Source: Pocillopora verrucosa
Lineage: Eukaryota > Cnidaria > Anthozoa > Scleractinia > Pocilloporidae
DNA: 64,000 nucleotides
Assembly: GCF_036669915.1 (NCBI RefSeq)
Contig: NC_089312.1
Span: 10,592,929-10,656,928, forward strand
Reading direction: 5' to 3'
Shown here: in pieces, positions 50,601-62,127 of the stretch
How positions within the stretch are numbered: the first letter of the stretch is position 1
Layout: the number at the start of each line of letters is the position of its first letter
Program-made: the position numbers and the translations under genes
Notes under the pieces: generated by a model
The model's database searches: none
The model's input: the letters and a program-made list of their open reading frames with translations, nothing else
What the model was told of the DNA's origin: nothing

Positions 50601-53600
50601 AGGTGAATGAAATCAAAATGCTAAGAAGTTCGCGCAGCTGGATCTGACTACCTACTCAAAATAAATTAATTTAAAATCAGAAAAACGTTCTCGCCGAGGC
50701 ACGTATGATAATTCATCCGAGACAAGCATTAGACAGTGTTTGTCGGTTCCAGCTAGTCAAAAAGCGTTAAAGTTGTGCACAGTTAGTCCAATTGTTGTTT
50801 TTCACGGAACCGAAAATGAGGCGAGCGAGGAAACTCTCGTTTAGATTTACTGAACCCGATATTTCTTGCTCCGAATGTACAAACTATAGTTACAAACGCG
50901 TTGAGACGATCGTTTGGTTCAAGGTTTAATTTCTAAAACTTAATTCAAGCTTATCAAGAAGCTTTTTGCATACTCTCAAATGTTTTGCTGTGTGGTAGCG
51001 GACGAGAGAAACTAATATCATGGCTACTCATAAGCAACTGAGCTTTTGTAACTAAAGGTTTAGACAGAGGGGGAAAATTTGTGAGTCATCCTGACTTGAA
51101 ATTTTCAAGGTAACAAGCTGTTTTTTCCTGCCGTGGCTATACTTTTTCTATACCATAAATCCATGAATTCAGCTGCAATTTTTTCAAAAACGTTAACGTT
51201 ACGTACTAATAGTGTCATGTCGTAGTTTTATTTGAGCTTTTTTTATCGTTACCGAGATCACATTGACTAGTATTTCTTTTTACTTAATTTCTATTGCTCC
51301 GGAGAATCGTTCTCTTGCAGCCAAAAGCAACTAAATCCAGCTCAGCAAAGCTTAGGTGATTATTTTCCATATAAGGTTATTCGGTATATAAGCTGATGTC
51401 CAGAACTGAGTTAAGCAATCAAAAAACTGGAAATGTAATGATTTAATGATACATATATTAGCCATATTCTGAAACTCCTCGTCCTGTTTTAGTGGTCCTT
51501 CATTGTGGCTGCTCTGACGGTGACTGGATCGTGTATGTGGTTTCTGCGTATTACCCAGTCAACAAAAGTGTTCACTTACCCGGCCGTCGTTCTACTAGGG
51601 TTTGGGTCCTCTGCCATGTTTGTTAATGCGCTTGGCTTTGCAACAGAACTTATTGGAGACAACAAAGTAAGTTGGAGAACTCTTTATTTCGTTTAACATC
51701 TAAATTTTCATAAAAACTTATGACAACTGTACAAATCCAGTTTTGCTTAAATATGACGTTTAAAACAAATCCTTTTTGTTAAATCAATTTTCCTGCAGGG
51801 CAGCTCTGGTTTGGTGATTTCTGTCGTAGGTACCATCTCCAATCTGACCTCAGGAACTCTTTATATCGTCATACAGGTTTTATTTCCTAAAGGAAGGTAA
51901 ATTTGGACTTTTTGTTTTGAGATAAGAATTATTTTCATCATTGTAAAATATGAAGTGATTTCTTTGACAAAATATGACTTCCCAGCCTGTTTATTTTTCT
52001 TTTCTTCGTTGTTCTTTGGTCTTCCTTAGTTTCTTTCTTCTTCCATTTTCTTTCGAATTTTAATTTTTTTCCGGTTTTATATATGTTCTTCTTCTTGACT
52101 CTTTGTACTTCTTGTTATTCAACGCCTTTTTATTCTGTTCATCCTTCATCGCTACCAGGCTCCTTCTTTCATCCTGTTCAACAATAAATTCTACCAGCAT
52201 TTTACGGGGCTTAAAATGCGTTCCAGGAGCGTTGAAATCAATGGGATATTTTCGCGAAATGGAAGAAGGCGACAAAACTTCAAGATAAATTTTGAATGGA
52301 ATTTTCATTAGAAAGGTGGAATTTTCTTCAGAAAAAGCAATTACGCCCATGAGCTATTTAGAAGAATTACGAAAGCGAAAAAAATGTTCAAAATGATAAA
52401 ATAGCTTTTTTATAACTCAGGTATCGACGTCAATACAGGTATTAAAAGAGAGTTATTCTCTCTAGAAAGACTTTCCAAAGGGTAAACATTTGGAATGGTT
52501 CGTTTTTTTTTTCTCCTAGTACATCTGCCGATTGCCAAGAGTGTGGGAGTTACGTACAAAATGTGTTCTCATTGGTGCCTAGCTCACTCGCTACTTTTAG
52601 CTTGCTGCTTGTAATAGTTTTTCAAGTTAACCAAACCGTCCGCGGGAAAAAAGGTGAGATACACACTTTACACACTTTATTTTTCTTTTTTTTACAAAAT
52701 AATTTAGATTATGTTGACCCGCAGATAGCAAATTTGCTATTCGAGGCGGGTCAATCGTCAACAAACATTTACAATATATAAAGAAAATTAAAAACTAAAT
52801 AGTTAGATATTGTTAAATTATAAAGAGAAGCATAACTGGTAAATACATCAATAGTTGTTCAATAAAGTATAGAAGCAGATAAATTAGTACTGAAAGCAAT
52901 CGGATCAATTTTTTTTAATTATGCAGTTTTTTAGGTGACTTAAAGGTGTATTCGTGCGTGTAGTTGTAGATGGGCGAACTCCAATGAAGAAATGTAAAAT
53001 GGTTTCCATGTTTACATCAGGCTATGTAAACACGTAAACCATTTTAAATTTCTTTTATAAAATAACTAATGAAAGAGGAACGAAAACTGTGTTTACATAC
53101 GCTCATGTAAAATGGTTTTATGGCCAATCAGAGCGCGCATACTATTTGAATTATTTTATAAAGAATCATGTAATAAAGGCTCACCTCCTGAGGAGAAGGA
53201 AGTAGAATTAAACAAAAAATTGCAATTTGGTAAAAAAATATTACATACTCCCTCAACGAAATATTGCAGTCTTGTGATTCACCGTTCACATAGTTAGAGT
53301 GTCAGCAACTGAGAAGCAGAACAAGTCCAGACTTTCCCCTTTTTCCCTTGATTATGGGAATCCGCTTTATACCCAAGTTCCTTTTCTTTTCTCAAAAATG
53401 AAGATCTTATTTCACATTTCAATTGCAATACTCCCTCTCTCTCCCTCTTCAAAATTAGCGTCACGGTCTAAGCTCGAAAAGGCGGTTTCTTAAATCCCAA
53501 AGACCTCCTCTTCCACAAAACATTCCCGTCTAACTATGCAACTAACACATTTGCGTTACACTCTAGCATGGTTTATTACTTGGGCACTCCGCTTTATTAC

Positions 53601-54077
53601 TCCCAGAGACCTCCTCTTCCACAAAACATTCCCGTCTAACTATGCAACTAACACATTTGCGTACACTCTAGCATGGTTTATTACTCGGGCTACGCAGGTA
53701 GGCCGAGTCTAGGTTTCAGTTTCCTATCTCTCTATCTATCTATCTATCTATCGACGATGTCGAAAGTGTGTAAGCCTGCATTGCTTGACGGTCTGTTGTA
53801 TTCCTCCACAATCATGAAAGCGAGGCAACTGTGAAGATATTCTTTCTGTGTCACACATAAGTAGCCCGGGTAAACGACTGTAGGCGTCTAGTCTTCAAGA
53901 TAATATGACGATGGAACCTTTAAAGAGTGTATTACACAAATGTTTGAGGCAGAGCCAGAATTGTTAATTATCAATATCATTAATGATTAAAGAATTCAAT
54001 TTTCTATTTTTACCTGACACTAAACAGGAACCAGAAAGGAGACTGGAACAGAGTCCGGCTTTACAACCCAACTATAA
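44679..54077 (+). CDS. MFSD12-like major facilitator transporter, gene 2 (11 exons, about 803 aa)
   Basis: Tandem paralogue of the gene at 32751, same strand, about 3.9 kb downstream. Exons: 44679-45184, 45793-45901, 46161-46283, 47296-47356, 47550-48520, 49367-49459, 50373-50465, 51493-51666, 51799-51896, 52520-52653, 54028-54077 (TAA). Exons 2, 4, 6, 7, 8, 9 and 10 equal those of gene 1 in length, and every phase matches, so the models support each other. The transmembrane half-domains carry the same MFSD12-type motifs (GHVINDV, GFLCDK, KKSWHLFGT, ISHLSIIPVL, ATELIGDNK). The difference is exon 5: 971 nt against 650 nt, because a 345-bp (115-codon) block is tandemly duplicated in frame, giving a TM6-TM7 loop of about 344 residues. 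A poly(A) signal AATAAA lies at 54448-54453. Expected: 12-TM protein of a lysosome-type or plasma membrane; substrate unknown. Confidence 0.87.
45395..45535. repeat. (AAT)n microsatellite in intron 1 of MFSD12-like gene 2
   Basis: Imperfect ATAATAATAATAATAAT runs. Absent from the equivalent intron of gene 1. Confidence 0.85.
47786..48475 (+). repeat. In-frame 345-bp tandem duplication inside exon 5 of MFSD12-like gene 2
   Basis: Unit 1 is 47786-48130 and unit 2 is 48131-48475, each exactly 115 codons. They differ at about 20 positions by eye, so they are roughly 94% identical. Each unit encodes KTL(P/S)KE(R/Q)KVSF, then a MSIFDRLMTKQEDSTKEN stretch, then an acidic tail with DISEEDGQG. Gene 1 has a single diverged unit at the equivalent place (from 36490). 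The block is hydrophilic and lies in the predicted cytosolic loop between TM6 and TM7. Confidence 0.9.
49631..49880. repeat. (GACA)n-rich microsatellite in intron 6 of MFSD12-like gene 2
   Basis: Interrupted GACAGACA/GATAGACA repeats over about 250 bp, starting roughly 170 bp after the exon 6 donor. A shorter run of the same motif (37560-37580) lies at a similar place in gene 1, so the seed predates the gene duplication. Confidence 0.85.
52986..53056. repeat. Hairpin-forming inverted repeat in the last intron of MFSD12-like gene 2
   Basis: AAATGTAAAATGGTTTCCAT GTTTACATC pairs with TATGTAAACACGTAAACCAT TTTAAATTT across a few bases. A further GTTTACAT...ATGTAAAATGGTTTT copy follows at 53090-53120, suggesting a decayed MITE of about 170 bp. 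Confidence 0.5.
53496..53693. repeat. 106-bp tandem duplication in the last intron of MFSD12-like gene 2
   Basis: The block starting CCCAAAGACCTCCTCTTCCA at 53496 is repeated from 53602 (CCCAGAGACCTCC...), ending in TAGCATGGTTTATTACTCGG G, with only a few differences. A (CTAT)n run follows at 53731-53752. Confidence 0.75.
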
Positions 54078-54447
54078 TGTATCATTAGAAGAAAATAATA
54101 CGTCGAGATGCTGGCTGGCTGAACTTGGTGGCATTTAATTACGTTTACTTCATTTGTATTCTCTATAATACTGACTTAAATTTCAAGCTTGTATCCTTGT
54201 TCTCTTTTATTTCCTCACTTATGAATTTGGCGCTTATGAACGGAGTGTCAGTATCGCAGACCGATTATCTTCTGATAAATTGTTTTCCTCAAAATGGACA
54301 AATTTGAGCCTTTTTTCTTAAAAGTTTTGTCTCGTGAAAAAAAAAAAGCAGTTATGTTATTTTTTTGCTCTGATACTCTCTGTTCTATTAGATATTTTTC
54401 TAATGTTGAAATACAACAAAATGCATTGTGTTACTCACATTTTATAT

Positions 54448-54453
54448 AATAAA
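54448..54453 (+). terminator. Poly(A) signal of MFSD12-like gene 2
   Basis: AATAAA, about 370 bp after the stop codon at 54075-54077, followed by T-rich sequence (AAAGATTTTTAATAACATGTT). Confidence 0.5.
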
Positions 54454-55194
54454 GATTTTTAATAACATGTTTGGCTGTCAAATGATTCTGTTTATAACAT
54501 ATCACAATTTTACTTTTGTGGAGGAAAGGTTCCTAACTAGATTGCACTTGATGTACACAGACCAGCAGACATGAGGTATTTCAAATTGCTGATAGATCAA
54601 CCACGTAACTGCGTTCTCTAACAACCGAGATCTTAAAGTTTATAATATTGGATATTTTCCAAAAACAAGAGTAACTGTTATGGATCTATCCTTCTGACAG
54701 AAATATGAGGCTTACCGGTCAATACTTCTCGTAATATCACGAGTAGCAAAATCTTTACAAAAAGGAGGGAATTGTTCCTAAACAAGGAGAAATTTTCAAG
54801 TCAACGGAGAATACAAATCATGTCTTCACCAGCTTCAAGAGCGGTTTAAGATGAAGTTTGCCACAGGTACGCGAAATCCACTTTTCAATTGCAAAGTTTT
54901 GTTTTTGTGGCCTACATTGAATCCGATATCAATAACGTCTCGATTATCTATTATATATCTTTTGTATTAATAGTCTCAATGCCTTACATGGAAAGGGACT
55001 CGAAAATTCTGGCCAATTGACATGTGAATGAAAGTGTCGTGGGAACTCTTTATAAACCGAATGATTAGGAACTAGTCTCTGTAAGAATCAACAACTTGGG
55101 AAATGAAAATTTTCAACCCCCCTTCAAATTTTGCATGCAGGTAGACACTCAGGGGGATGCATAAAAATGCCCTTTTAAAGGTTGCAGCACTCTT

Positions 55195-55208
55195 GTTGCC
55201 ATGGCAAC
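55195..55208. promoter_or_regulatory. Perfect palindromic RFX X-box (GTTGCCATGGCAAC)
   Basis: The 14-mer is the ideal RFX half-site pair (GTTGCC and GGCAAC with a 2-bp spacer). RFX factors drive ciliary genes in animals. No gene could be placed next to it: the nearest open frames (55382-55624, 55681-55875) are unrecognised. Confidence 0.4.
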
Positions 55209-57857
55209 AACGGCTGCTTGTTCGAGGCCTGAGTCCTCATTTTAAGAAAAAAACGTCGCAAAAAAAGTGAGAAATGTTTATTTCTCTATCTCAAGTTAAA
55301 TACAACATTAAATTTTGGCACTCCTACCATACATAGTGACATCATTTGTCTTCACTTTGATACATTTAATTTTCCCTGGAAGTGAATGTGAACACACCAA
55401 TAGATTATTTATCTCGGTACAGTTTCGGTCATTTTTGTTGTCGGGTAAAACAGGGAAAACGTTTATCTAAATTTCTCCAAAATTATACTGATTCGGGAAC
55501 TGAAACTACCCACCTAGCTGGTTATAATATTCTAGTTTTTAAATATGCAAAAATCTCTGCGGGCCTGCCTCTACTTTCCATAGGGGCAATTCGCGAACGA
55601 AGCTCAAAATCAGATATTGTCTAATTTGGCGATGTTTACATCTAATGTTCTAAACAACTAACGTTTCAGACAAATGAAACGTGCGAGTCTTTGAAAGAAT
55701 GTTATCTTATGAGCAATATCCCGAAGAGAAATCTCGCCTCTGGTTGTCATCTTTAGAAAAAATTGATCAACCTTCATGGAGGACTACTCCACGTAACTAC
55801 AAACATATACCTCAAATCGTATGCATATCATCCAGATGCCGAGTGCTGCACCTTCTTCGAACCAAAATCCTCTGAAGAGACACTGTTGTACTTGTATGTC
55901 ATTTGAAACATGTTGAAGTAGGCTGATCTACATAAAACTATCCTCACACCAGTCATTTGTCATAAACATGTACTGTGTCACGATGGCGTGACGCTGTATC
56001 TCTCCATGAGGTTTCCATAGGTCGCCCCAAAAAAGACGGGAAATGGACAGTTTTCGATATATCAGCAGATTTCCGCGCATTCTAAGTAAAAACAACCAAA
56101 ACACTTTTCTGTTCCCAATACGTCCATGGATAGCGTGGTATATGTCTCTTTAAACCTTACAACCCTGGGGTGCTGGGGTGAGGTTCCTTGAGGTTGTTGC
56201 GCTTGCAATTAAGGAGTTTGCAGAGGCGTCCCAAGTTCACATCTAGAAAAAGACGAAAGATTAATTCTCGGACATATATGTATTTATTCATGAAAGCGTC
56301 ACGCGTTGTGTTACGCGATGTTTGGCTCCGCAAGGAACCGTTGACTTAATACGTCATACGGAATAGGTCGAGGCCAGCCCTTTGCTGGATAACCTCGTAT
56401 TCTTTCACGTTTGCACGCGACAAAAAACAATTTTTAGATGTGTAGTTACATCATCTCGACATTCATACAGAAACACTGTCTCCGTGCGACCACGTGAGGA
56501 TCTGCAGTCCAGGATATCCTCTTTTGACGAAGTACAGGCATCCGCCATGATTACCTGGTTGTTTCTATTTTTACGTCCGCTGACCCCTGTAAGTACTGAC
56601 CCGTAACGTCCGTTGGAATGTAACGAAATACATGCAGCCCACCAAAGTACTAAATGGACACTATCTGAGGCTAACTGTCCCTTGAATTCATCATCATTCA
56701 TGGCAATAATATAAAACTGTTTCACTTCAGGATTTCTGGCGCGGAAGAGTTGTTTTTCTTACTTATGTTCTAAGCAGTTGCTTGGATTCCGCCGTAGTTT
56801 GGAGAAATGAGTGTTGTCACGCGATAACTTTCCAAGATTCAACTCACCTCAGCACATGGTAAATGTAAATTATTTTCTTTTTCTACCTATTTTTCATCTT
56901 CCTTTCTCTTTTAATACCATATCATTCTATTTAGGGTGATATTTGAGCGCCTAGCAAGGTTTAAAGTGACATTTACCAAGCTATCCATGAACGTATTGGC
57001 AACAGAGAAGTGTTTCGTCGAAGTAGCAACATAACGGTAAACACTGCAACTTTAAACGCTTCGTACAAGGTCAATATATTTTGGCCGAAAAAATTTTTTC
57101 CTGAAACGTAATGCATATCCTTCTAGTGTCTGATTCACCACTGTGATTGCTTTCAACAGCGTTGGATTTTGTAGAAATATTTATTTTAAAATCATCTCCA
57201 ACGCTCCATCTAAATTGATATGCAATATTTGAAAATTTATTTTTCATTCGCTTCTGTAGTTTTTCGATGTTTATCGAATGCTATTGCATTAAAAGCCCTT
57301 TTTCTTCATAACTGCGTAGTTTTTTCATCATTTTGTGATGCGATAGTGATTATTGAACCGGTTTTTGAAAGGGCATATTTTGGGACAGATTTTGCTGCTA
57401 TCAGACATAACAAGTTCGCGGCTCGATATTTTTGGTTTAAAGCGAAACTGAAGCAAAAGAAATTCATTTTTAAATAGTATTAGGTAACCTCTACTTGGAA
57501 AATAAAAATCGGCCGATTTTAATTTTTAGCCAGAAATCATCGGTCGTTTCTTAGGCGCAGGGCCTCTTAAGAGTCTGAGCCAGTGATACATGAAGACGTA
57601 TTGGTCAGCGTTCTCATCGTTTTGCCGGCTGTAATTTGTTGCCAATTGTTCATAAGAGTAACGGTTTGCAGCCAATACTTATCGACTTCAGTCTAGCAAA
57701 CTAAAAAAAGACGCTGATTAATATCAGCGAGTCCGCAATGTGACATGAATATCGGTCGGAGGATTTTTTGGTGCAACAGCTGTCACTTTAACATCTCAAT
57801 GTGGATGTCCGCTATAACAACAATGCACTGGCGGAGTTAAATGATTGCATTGGAGGC

Positions 57858-58160
57858 CTATTACATTTAGGACCAAGTGTTATCACATTTAGGAATTTAC
57901 TATACATTTAGGACAGTTATTACATTTAGGTCAGTTATTACATTTAGGACAGTTATTACATTTAGGACAGTTATTACATTTAGGCCTTCAACAAGCTCTC
58001 CGTCAGAGCAATAACGAAAGGGTAACACTCGAAACGCCAGGTTTAAAAACCTTTTAAGAGACCAACTTACATATCGACAAGTGAATAGCGAAGTGATCTT
58101 CGCAGTAATGAACATGTAGTTATTCGTCACTCCACGGGTTTACTACTCAGGCTTTCCAAA
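57858..58160. repeat. 19-bp minisatellite plus fragment of the 41.6-kb MITE family
   Basis: 57858-57985 holds about six copies of ATTACATTTAGGACAGTT, progressively less regular to the left. It is followed by CAGAGCAATAACGAAAGGGT AAC, GATCTTCGCAGTAATGAAC and GTCACTCCACGGGTTTAC, which match 41655-41815. Confidence 0.6.
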
Positions 58161-59135
58161 GGAAACGCCCGAGTTAAAATTCCGGCTCGCAATCAAGCCC
58201 TTGGAACGCACGCGCGAAGTTTTAACTGATAAGCACGTGGCATGGTGTAAAGGCGGAAGAAGAGAAATTTTTGCGGTCCAAAATCAGCACAGATACTGTG
58301 TATAATACGCTTAAAACGCACACAAAATATGCATACAGCGTTCGCGGTGGACCCTCTCTAAAAGATGTCGAGCGTTTTCGGAACGGGTCGGTCCGCCAAC
58401 TTTATGAGAGATCTCTTTGTGAGCGAACGTTTATGAGTGAACCTTTCATGGAGAAACATGCCATATCAGCTGAGCTATCTAATGTTAATCAAATGAAGTT
58501 TAAACGTAACGCAAATCTCATCTTATATGTAGATGTGATCGTGAACCAAGCAGAATACCAATACGAAGTTTAAAAGTTTAAGGAACAAGAGCAGAAAGGT
58601 TAGAGAATTTGTCTACGCACATATTCTTTCATGGGGTGTCTCGAAAACTCAGACCTCCGGAAAAACTCAGAATTGTGTACGATGTTGTGACGATCGCTTT
58701 GCTTTGAAGCCGTTATCTTGAGTATAGATCAGTTTTATTCAAGTTTGTCACAATTAGCCAGACAGGCGTTTTAAATGCAGCCAGAATGACCAACAGCATT
58801 AAATGTGTTTGATACTGATTACCATCTGGAATACAGTAAAGATTACTCCGGTACTGTTCACCAAGAAACTACTAAAGAGGGATATCAGCACTGTACTTCT
58901 TTGCGAAGAGCCTTAGTGTCGCTCATATCTGAAAACTACACCAATTTCATTTTAACAGTAAGGTGTATTGCTGTTGCAACCTATTGTAATAATAATAATG
59001 GGTTCAAAATATTTGATTGTCATGCGAAAGATTTGTATGGCAGAGGGTAACCTCAACATATCAAACCTATTTCCCATAAGCGTGAACATTTGCTCTAATT
59101 CGCGTCCAGGCTGGCGCGAACAACGCTTTCCTAAC

Positions 59136-59147
59136 TGCGCTTGCGCA
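59136..59147. promoter_or_regulatory. NRF1-like site TGCGCTTGCGCA
   Basis: One mismatch from the palindromic NRF1 consensus (TGCGCATGCGCA) in a locally GC-richer stretch (GGCTGGCGCGAAC) before the ATG at 59190. NRF1 sites commonly mark TATA-less promoters in animals. Function here is inferred. Confidence 0.35.
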
Positions 59148-59189
59148 TCAGAGTATCAATCGCGTTAGTGACAATTTACATTTGTAAAC

Positions 59190-59297
59190 ATGGCGGCTGC
59201 AAGGGAAAGGAGAGTCCCAAAACGATACTCCGACGAGGTCTTTTCAACGAGGCTTTTATTCAGAAAAGAAGACAAGATCGAAAACCAACGACCGTAA
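59190..59297 (+). CDS. Possible short first exon (MAAARERRVPKRYSDEV...)
   Basis: ATG in good context (AACATGGCGG) opens a 35-codon, strongly charged frame with VPKRYSDEVF. A GTAAAC donor-like site at 59294 lies just before the stop codon. It lies about 40 bp after an NRF1-like motif. It overlaps the 3' flank of the minus-strand secreted gene. No downstream exon was identified, so this could be a chance frame. Confidence 0.22.
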   Translation: MAAARERRVPKRYSDEVFSTRLLFRKEDKIENQRP

Positions 59298-59495
59298 ACT
59301 TTCATCCTGTCGTTGTGACAGCCGTAGATAAAGTCGCAAAGCGAGTGAAATTCATCACGTTGGAATCTTTGGAATCTTTTTCAGTTTGTGATACTTGCAG
59401 CTTCTCTCTGTGTCCTCGAACCCTTCCTCAAGTTTCCGTCGCTTAGTAATTACGTTCTGCAAAGATTCTTCCAGAGCTCGTTTTCAATAAAGTAA

Positions 59496-60029
59496 TTATC
59501 TAACTCGTGATAAAATAACTTGACAGAATAAGTCAGTGAGCCTCTTGACACCGAAACCTCCACTTTTCCTCTTGCTCGCTTTAGCTTTGCACACATGGTC
59601 CCAATCTTTTTCCTTAAGACATTTGTTAACGATTGTTGACGACGATGCATTTAACGCCCGTTTGTTACATGATTTTCTCCACAACTGCAGCGAAGGTAGA
59701 TTCGCCACTTCCCTCTCCATTCTCTTTGGCAATTCTGTAGAGAAGATAGCTGAAAAATTGTCAAACACTATATACCGGTATCAGACATATTCGAGACTTA
59801 CAGGCAACAAATTCCGTATCTCTGAGAACAAGAGGAAAAAATCAAATCGTTTAATTCATTTATGAGACTACTTACTTGGTAATACTGCATGTAAACGAAG
59901 GTAACGAATGGCCGGAAAATCATCCTGTGTTTGGACCCTCTGATCTTTTTTCCATGCTTTTACGGATCCGTTGAAGACCAGAAGTAAAACCAGTGACAGT
60001 GCTACTACTTGAGTGGCCATTTGACCCAT
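59496..60029 (-). CDS. Small secreted four-cysteine basic protein, about 135 aa (2 exons)
   Basis: Exon 1 60029-59876 opens with MGQMATQVVALSLVLLLVFN and GSVKA, a clear signal peptide with a cleavage site after A, then a charged stretch; it ends in a consensus GTAAGT donor. Exon 2 59749-59496, after a TTTTTCAG acceptor, joins in phase and runs to TAG. The second ATG (60020) has the better Kozak context. The mature protein is about 110 residues, Lys/Arg-rich, with four cysteines (KSCNK, NKCLK, HVCKA, LFCQV), one N-glycosylation sequon (NAS) and several dibasic KR pairs. A nearby acceptor (CTACAG) would drop five codons without changing frame. A minus-strand AATAAA sits at 59260-59255. I do not recognise the family; a secreted ligand or mucus/skeletal-matrix protein are both possible. 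Confidence 0.45.
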
Positions 60030-61112
60030 CTAAATCGGTCGCAAACTAGACGAATTGTATACCAAAATATAGGAAATTTCTCGCTCCATTTGAATGTGGC
60101 GGTACAATTGAGATTTGAACATGTGCGAAAGAGCTAAGACCCATTCTTACGCGTTAACCGTGGTATGACACTTCAAACGCCTTCGAAAATTGCCGAATCG
60201 TAATTTTAAAAAATTAATTTTGATCCATTAAATCTTGAAGCTTTGGTATTTCAAAATAACTTATAAAGTAGCTTTAATATTCGTCTTTTAAATCTTGTTG
60301 ATAAAATTAATCTCTGTCAAAACGTCTCCTGGTAATCGAGCCAAAGGTTCCAAATTTTGTGTGTTCTTCAGTCAGGCAGTGGTTGGGGGCGTGGTGGCCG
60401 AGACTTGATGGAGGCTTTTGTTAACAGTGAGTTTAATATGGTACATGTGTTCTTCTCGAAGTATCGTCCGTTGATAGTTTAAAGCATTATTTTCGGAGTT
60501 CACGTAATAGTGATATATTTGAAGTGCGAGAAGTACAAATTGAGAATATACAAAATAGGATGTTTCTCAACCACAAACTTCAATCTAAGTTGTGCTGTAG
60601 CTCTATACTCTCTTTGCTAGGTCTGAATGGAAACAAAGAAATTGGAGGGTAATGGTACAAAATATTCTAAAGTGTATTTCACTAGTTCACGAGAACCACT
60701 CTAACAACCCGATAAAATTAATAGTTCATCTGTTAATTGGCTTTAATAGTGACTTTTTGTTTTCTTTTAGTGATAAGAAAAATAAGCAATGGGTTTTCTT
60801 GCGTGTTTTAAGTGTCATCACCTCAGCACTTGGGGCTTTTTATAATTAAAATCTATCTCAGGCTTGAATCTTTTGTTAACCAAGAAAAAGAAAACATAAG
60901 AAGAAAGCCTATTTGGCAAATGTCTCACCTTGGAACAACCCCCTAACCGCAAAACAAAATTTAATCAAGTCAAAACAAACACAAAAAAAATGGAAATAGT
61001 GTCTAGTAATGTGTTTTGAAATAATAGCCTATAATATATGGTACTATCTCCCCCCACCCCACCCCAGAAAATGGTCTTCACATTACATAACAAATGCTGT
61101 TTTCAGCTCTCT

Positions 61113-61844
61113 GTATTGCAACTTTGCTGTATAATTCACGAATATCTCGACATAGTAAGTATAATGCATATCATTGATTCACGTTATATCACTGAAATAA
61201 CATTTCACGGTTGTCTGCACATCTTTTGCAAACTTTACGGCATTGATGAAGACTCAATCATTGCATGTTGCATGTCGATGTTCTGTTACTTCACTCGATG
61301 TTCCTCAGAGTTCGAAAGAAGTAGCTTTGAGTGAATTCCTAGTCACTTTCCATCGATTAGCGTTGCCCAAAGTTTGTACTTGGCAGAAGGTAACACATGT
61401 ACTTTAGTAGCGGTTTATTATAAACAGTTCAACGCACATTTAGAACAGGCCTTTGATAAATACACGTGATTCGACCATGTTTGCTTTAGATATACGATCC
61501 TGGATGATTGGAGGTAGGAGCATTTTTTTTTTACTCAAGTGATAGTATTGCAACTTTGCTGTATAATTCACGAATATCTCGACATAGTAAGTATAATGCA
61601 TATCATTGATTCACGTTATATCACTGAAATAACATTTCACGGTTGTCTGCACATGTTTTTCAAACTCTACGGGATTGACGAAGACTCAATCATTGTATGT
61701 TGCATGTCGATGTACTGTTACTTCACTCGATGTTCCTCAGAGTTTGAGAGAAGTAGCTTTAAGTGAATTCCTAGTCACTTTCCATTGATTAGTGTTGCCC
61801 AAAGTTTGTACTTGGCAGAAGGTAACAAATGTAATTTAGTAGCT
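61113..61844. repeat. 432-bp-offset tandem duplication with open frame in both copies
   Basis: 61113-61412 and 61545-61844 are about 95% identical, starting GTATTGCAACTTTGCTGTAT. Both keep one open plus-strand frame (LCCIIHEYLDIVSIMHIIDS to SSEFERSSF). Most differences change amino acids, so conservation is explained by recency, not selection. No gene is claimed. Confidence 0.7.
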
Positions 61845-61940
61845 GCTATACGTTAGTCGATCAAAGGTCTTATGTGATACGGAGGCATTGCGCGCCATGC
61901 TGCCTTGCGATTTCTTCCAGTTTCCTCCTTTCCGACTTAC

Positions 61941-62127
61941 TTCACGCAAAGCGTAAGATCGCTTAAGCAAAGATTTAACCATGAGTCGAGGTGGAGAACA
62001 GAGAACTTCAAAGAGTCTTTCTCCCGGCGACTGCTCTAATTTCTCGTTAGACATTGTCATCATTGTTCTATTTATAGCAAAAAGTTGAGGTCTGAATTTA
62101 GTCACTTTCTGTTGTCGAATGTGTTTC
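61941..62127 (-). CDS. Possible internal or first coding exon, unknown protein
   Basis: Minus-strand stretch bounded by a pyrimidine-rich acceptor (CTCTTTTTCGAGTCTTTCTTCAACAG) and a consensus GTAAGT donor. The frame is open throughout; from the ATG at 62063 it reads MMTMSNEKLEQSPGERLFEV and continues LCSPPRLMVKSLLKRSYALRE to the donor in phase 0. No family recognised. Its phase does not fit directly to the exon ending at 62952, so it is either a different gene or needs an intervening exon. Confidence 0.25.

Larger units (their letters stand above)
54460..59100. other. No supported gene; RFX site and minisatellite only
   Basis: Several open frames of 60-106 codons on both strands (55382-55624, 56405-56725 minus, 57220-57477, 58271-58573) lack recognisable domains. 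56538-56405 minus (MADACTSSKEDILDCRSSRG) has a good start context and could be a first exon, but nothing confirms it. Confidence 0.4.

Noticed and set aside
55171..55184. CArG (SRF) box near CCTTTTAAAGG
   Set aside because: Seven, not six, A/T bases between CC and GG.
56405..56725. 106-codon minus-strand frame
   Set aside because: No domain, no clear splice partner; overlapping plus-strand frame is equally open.
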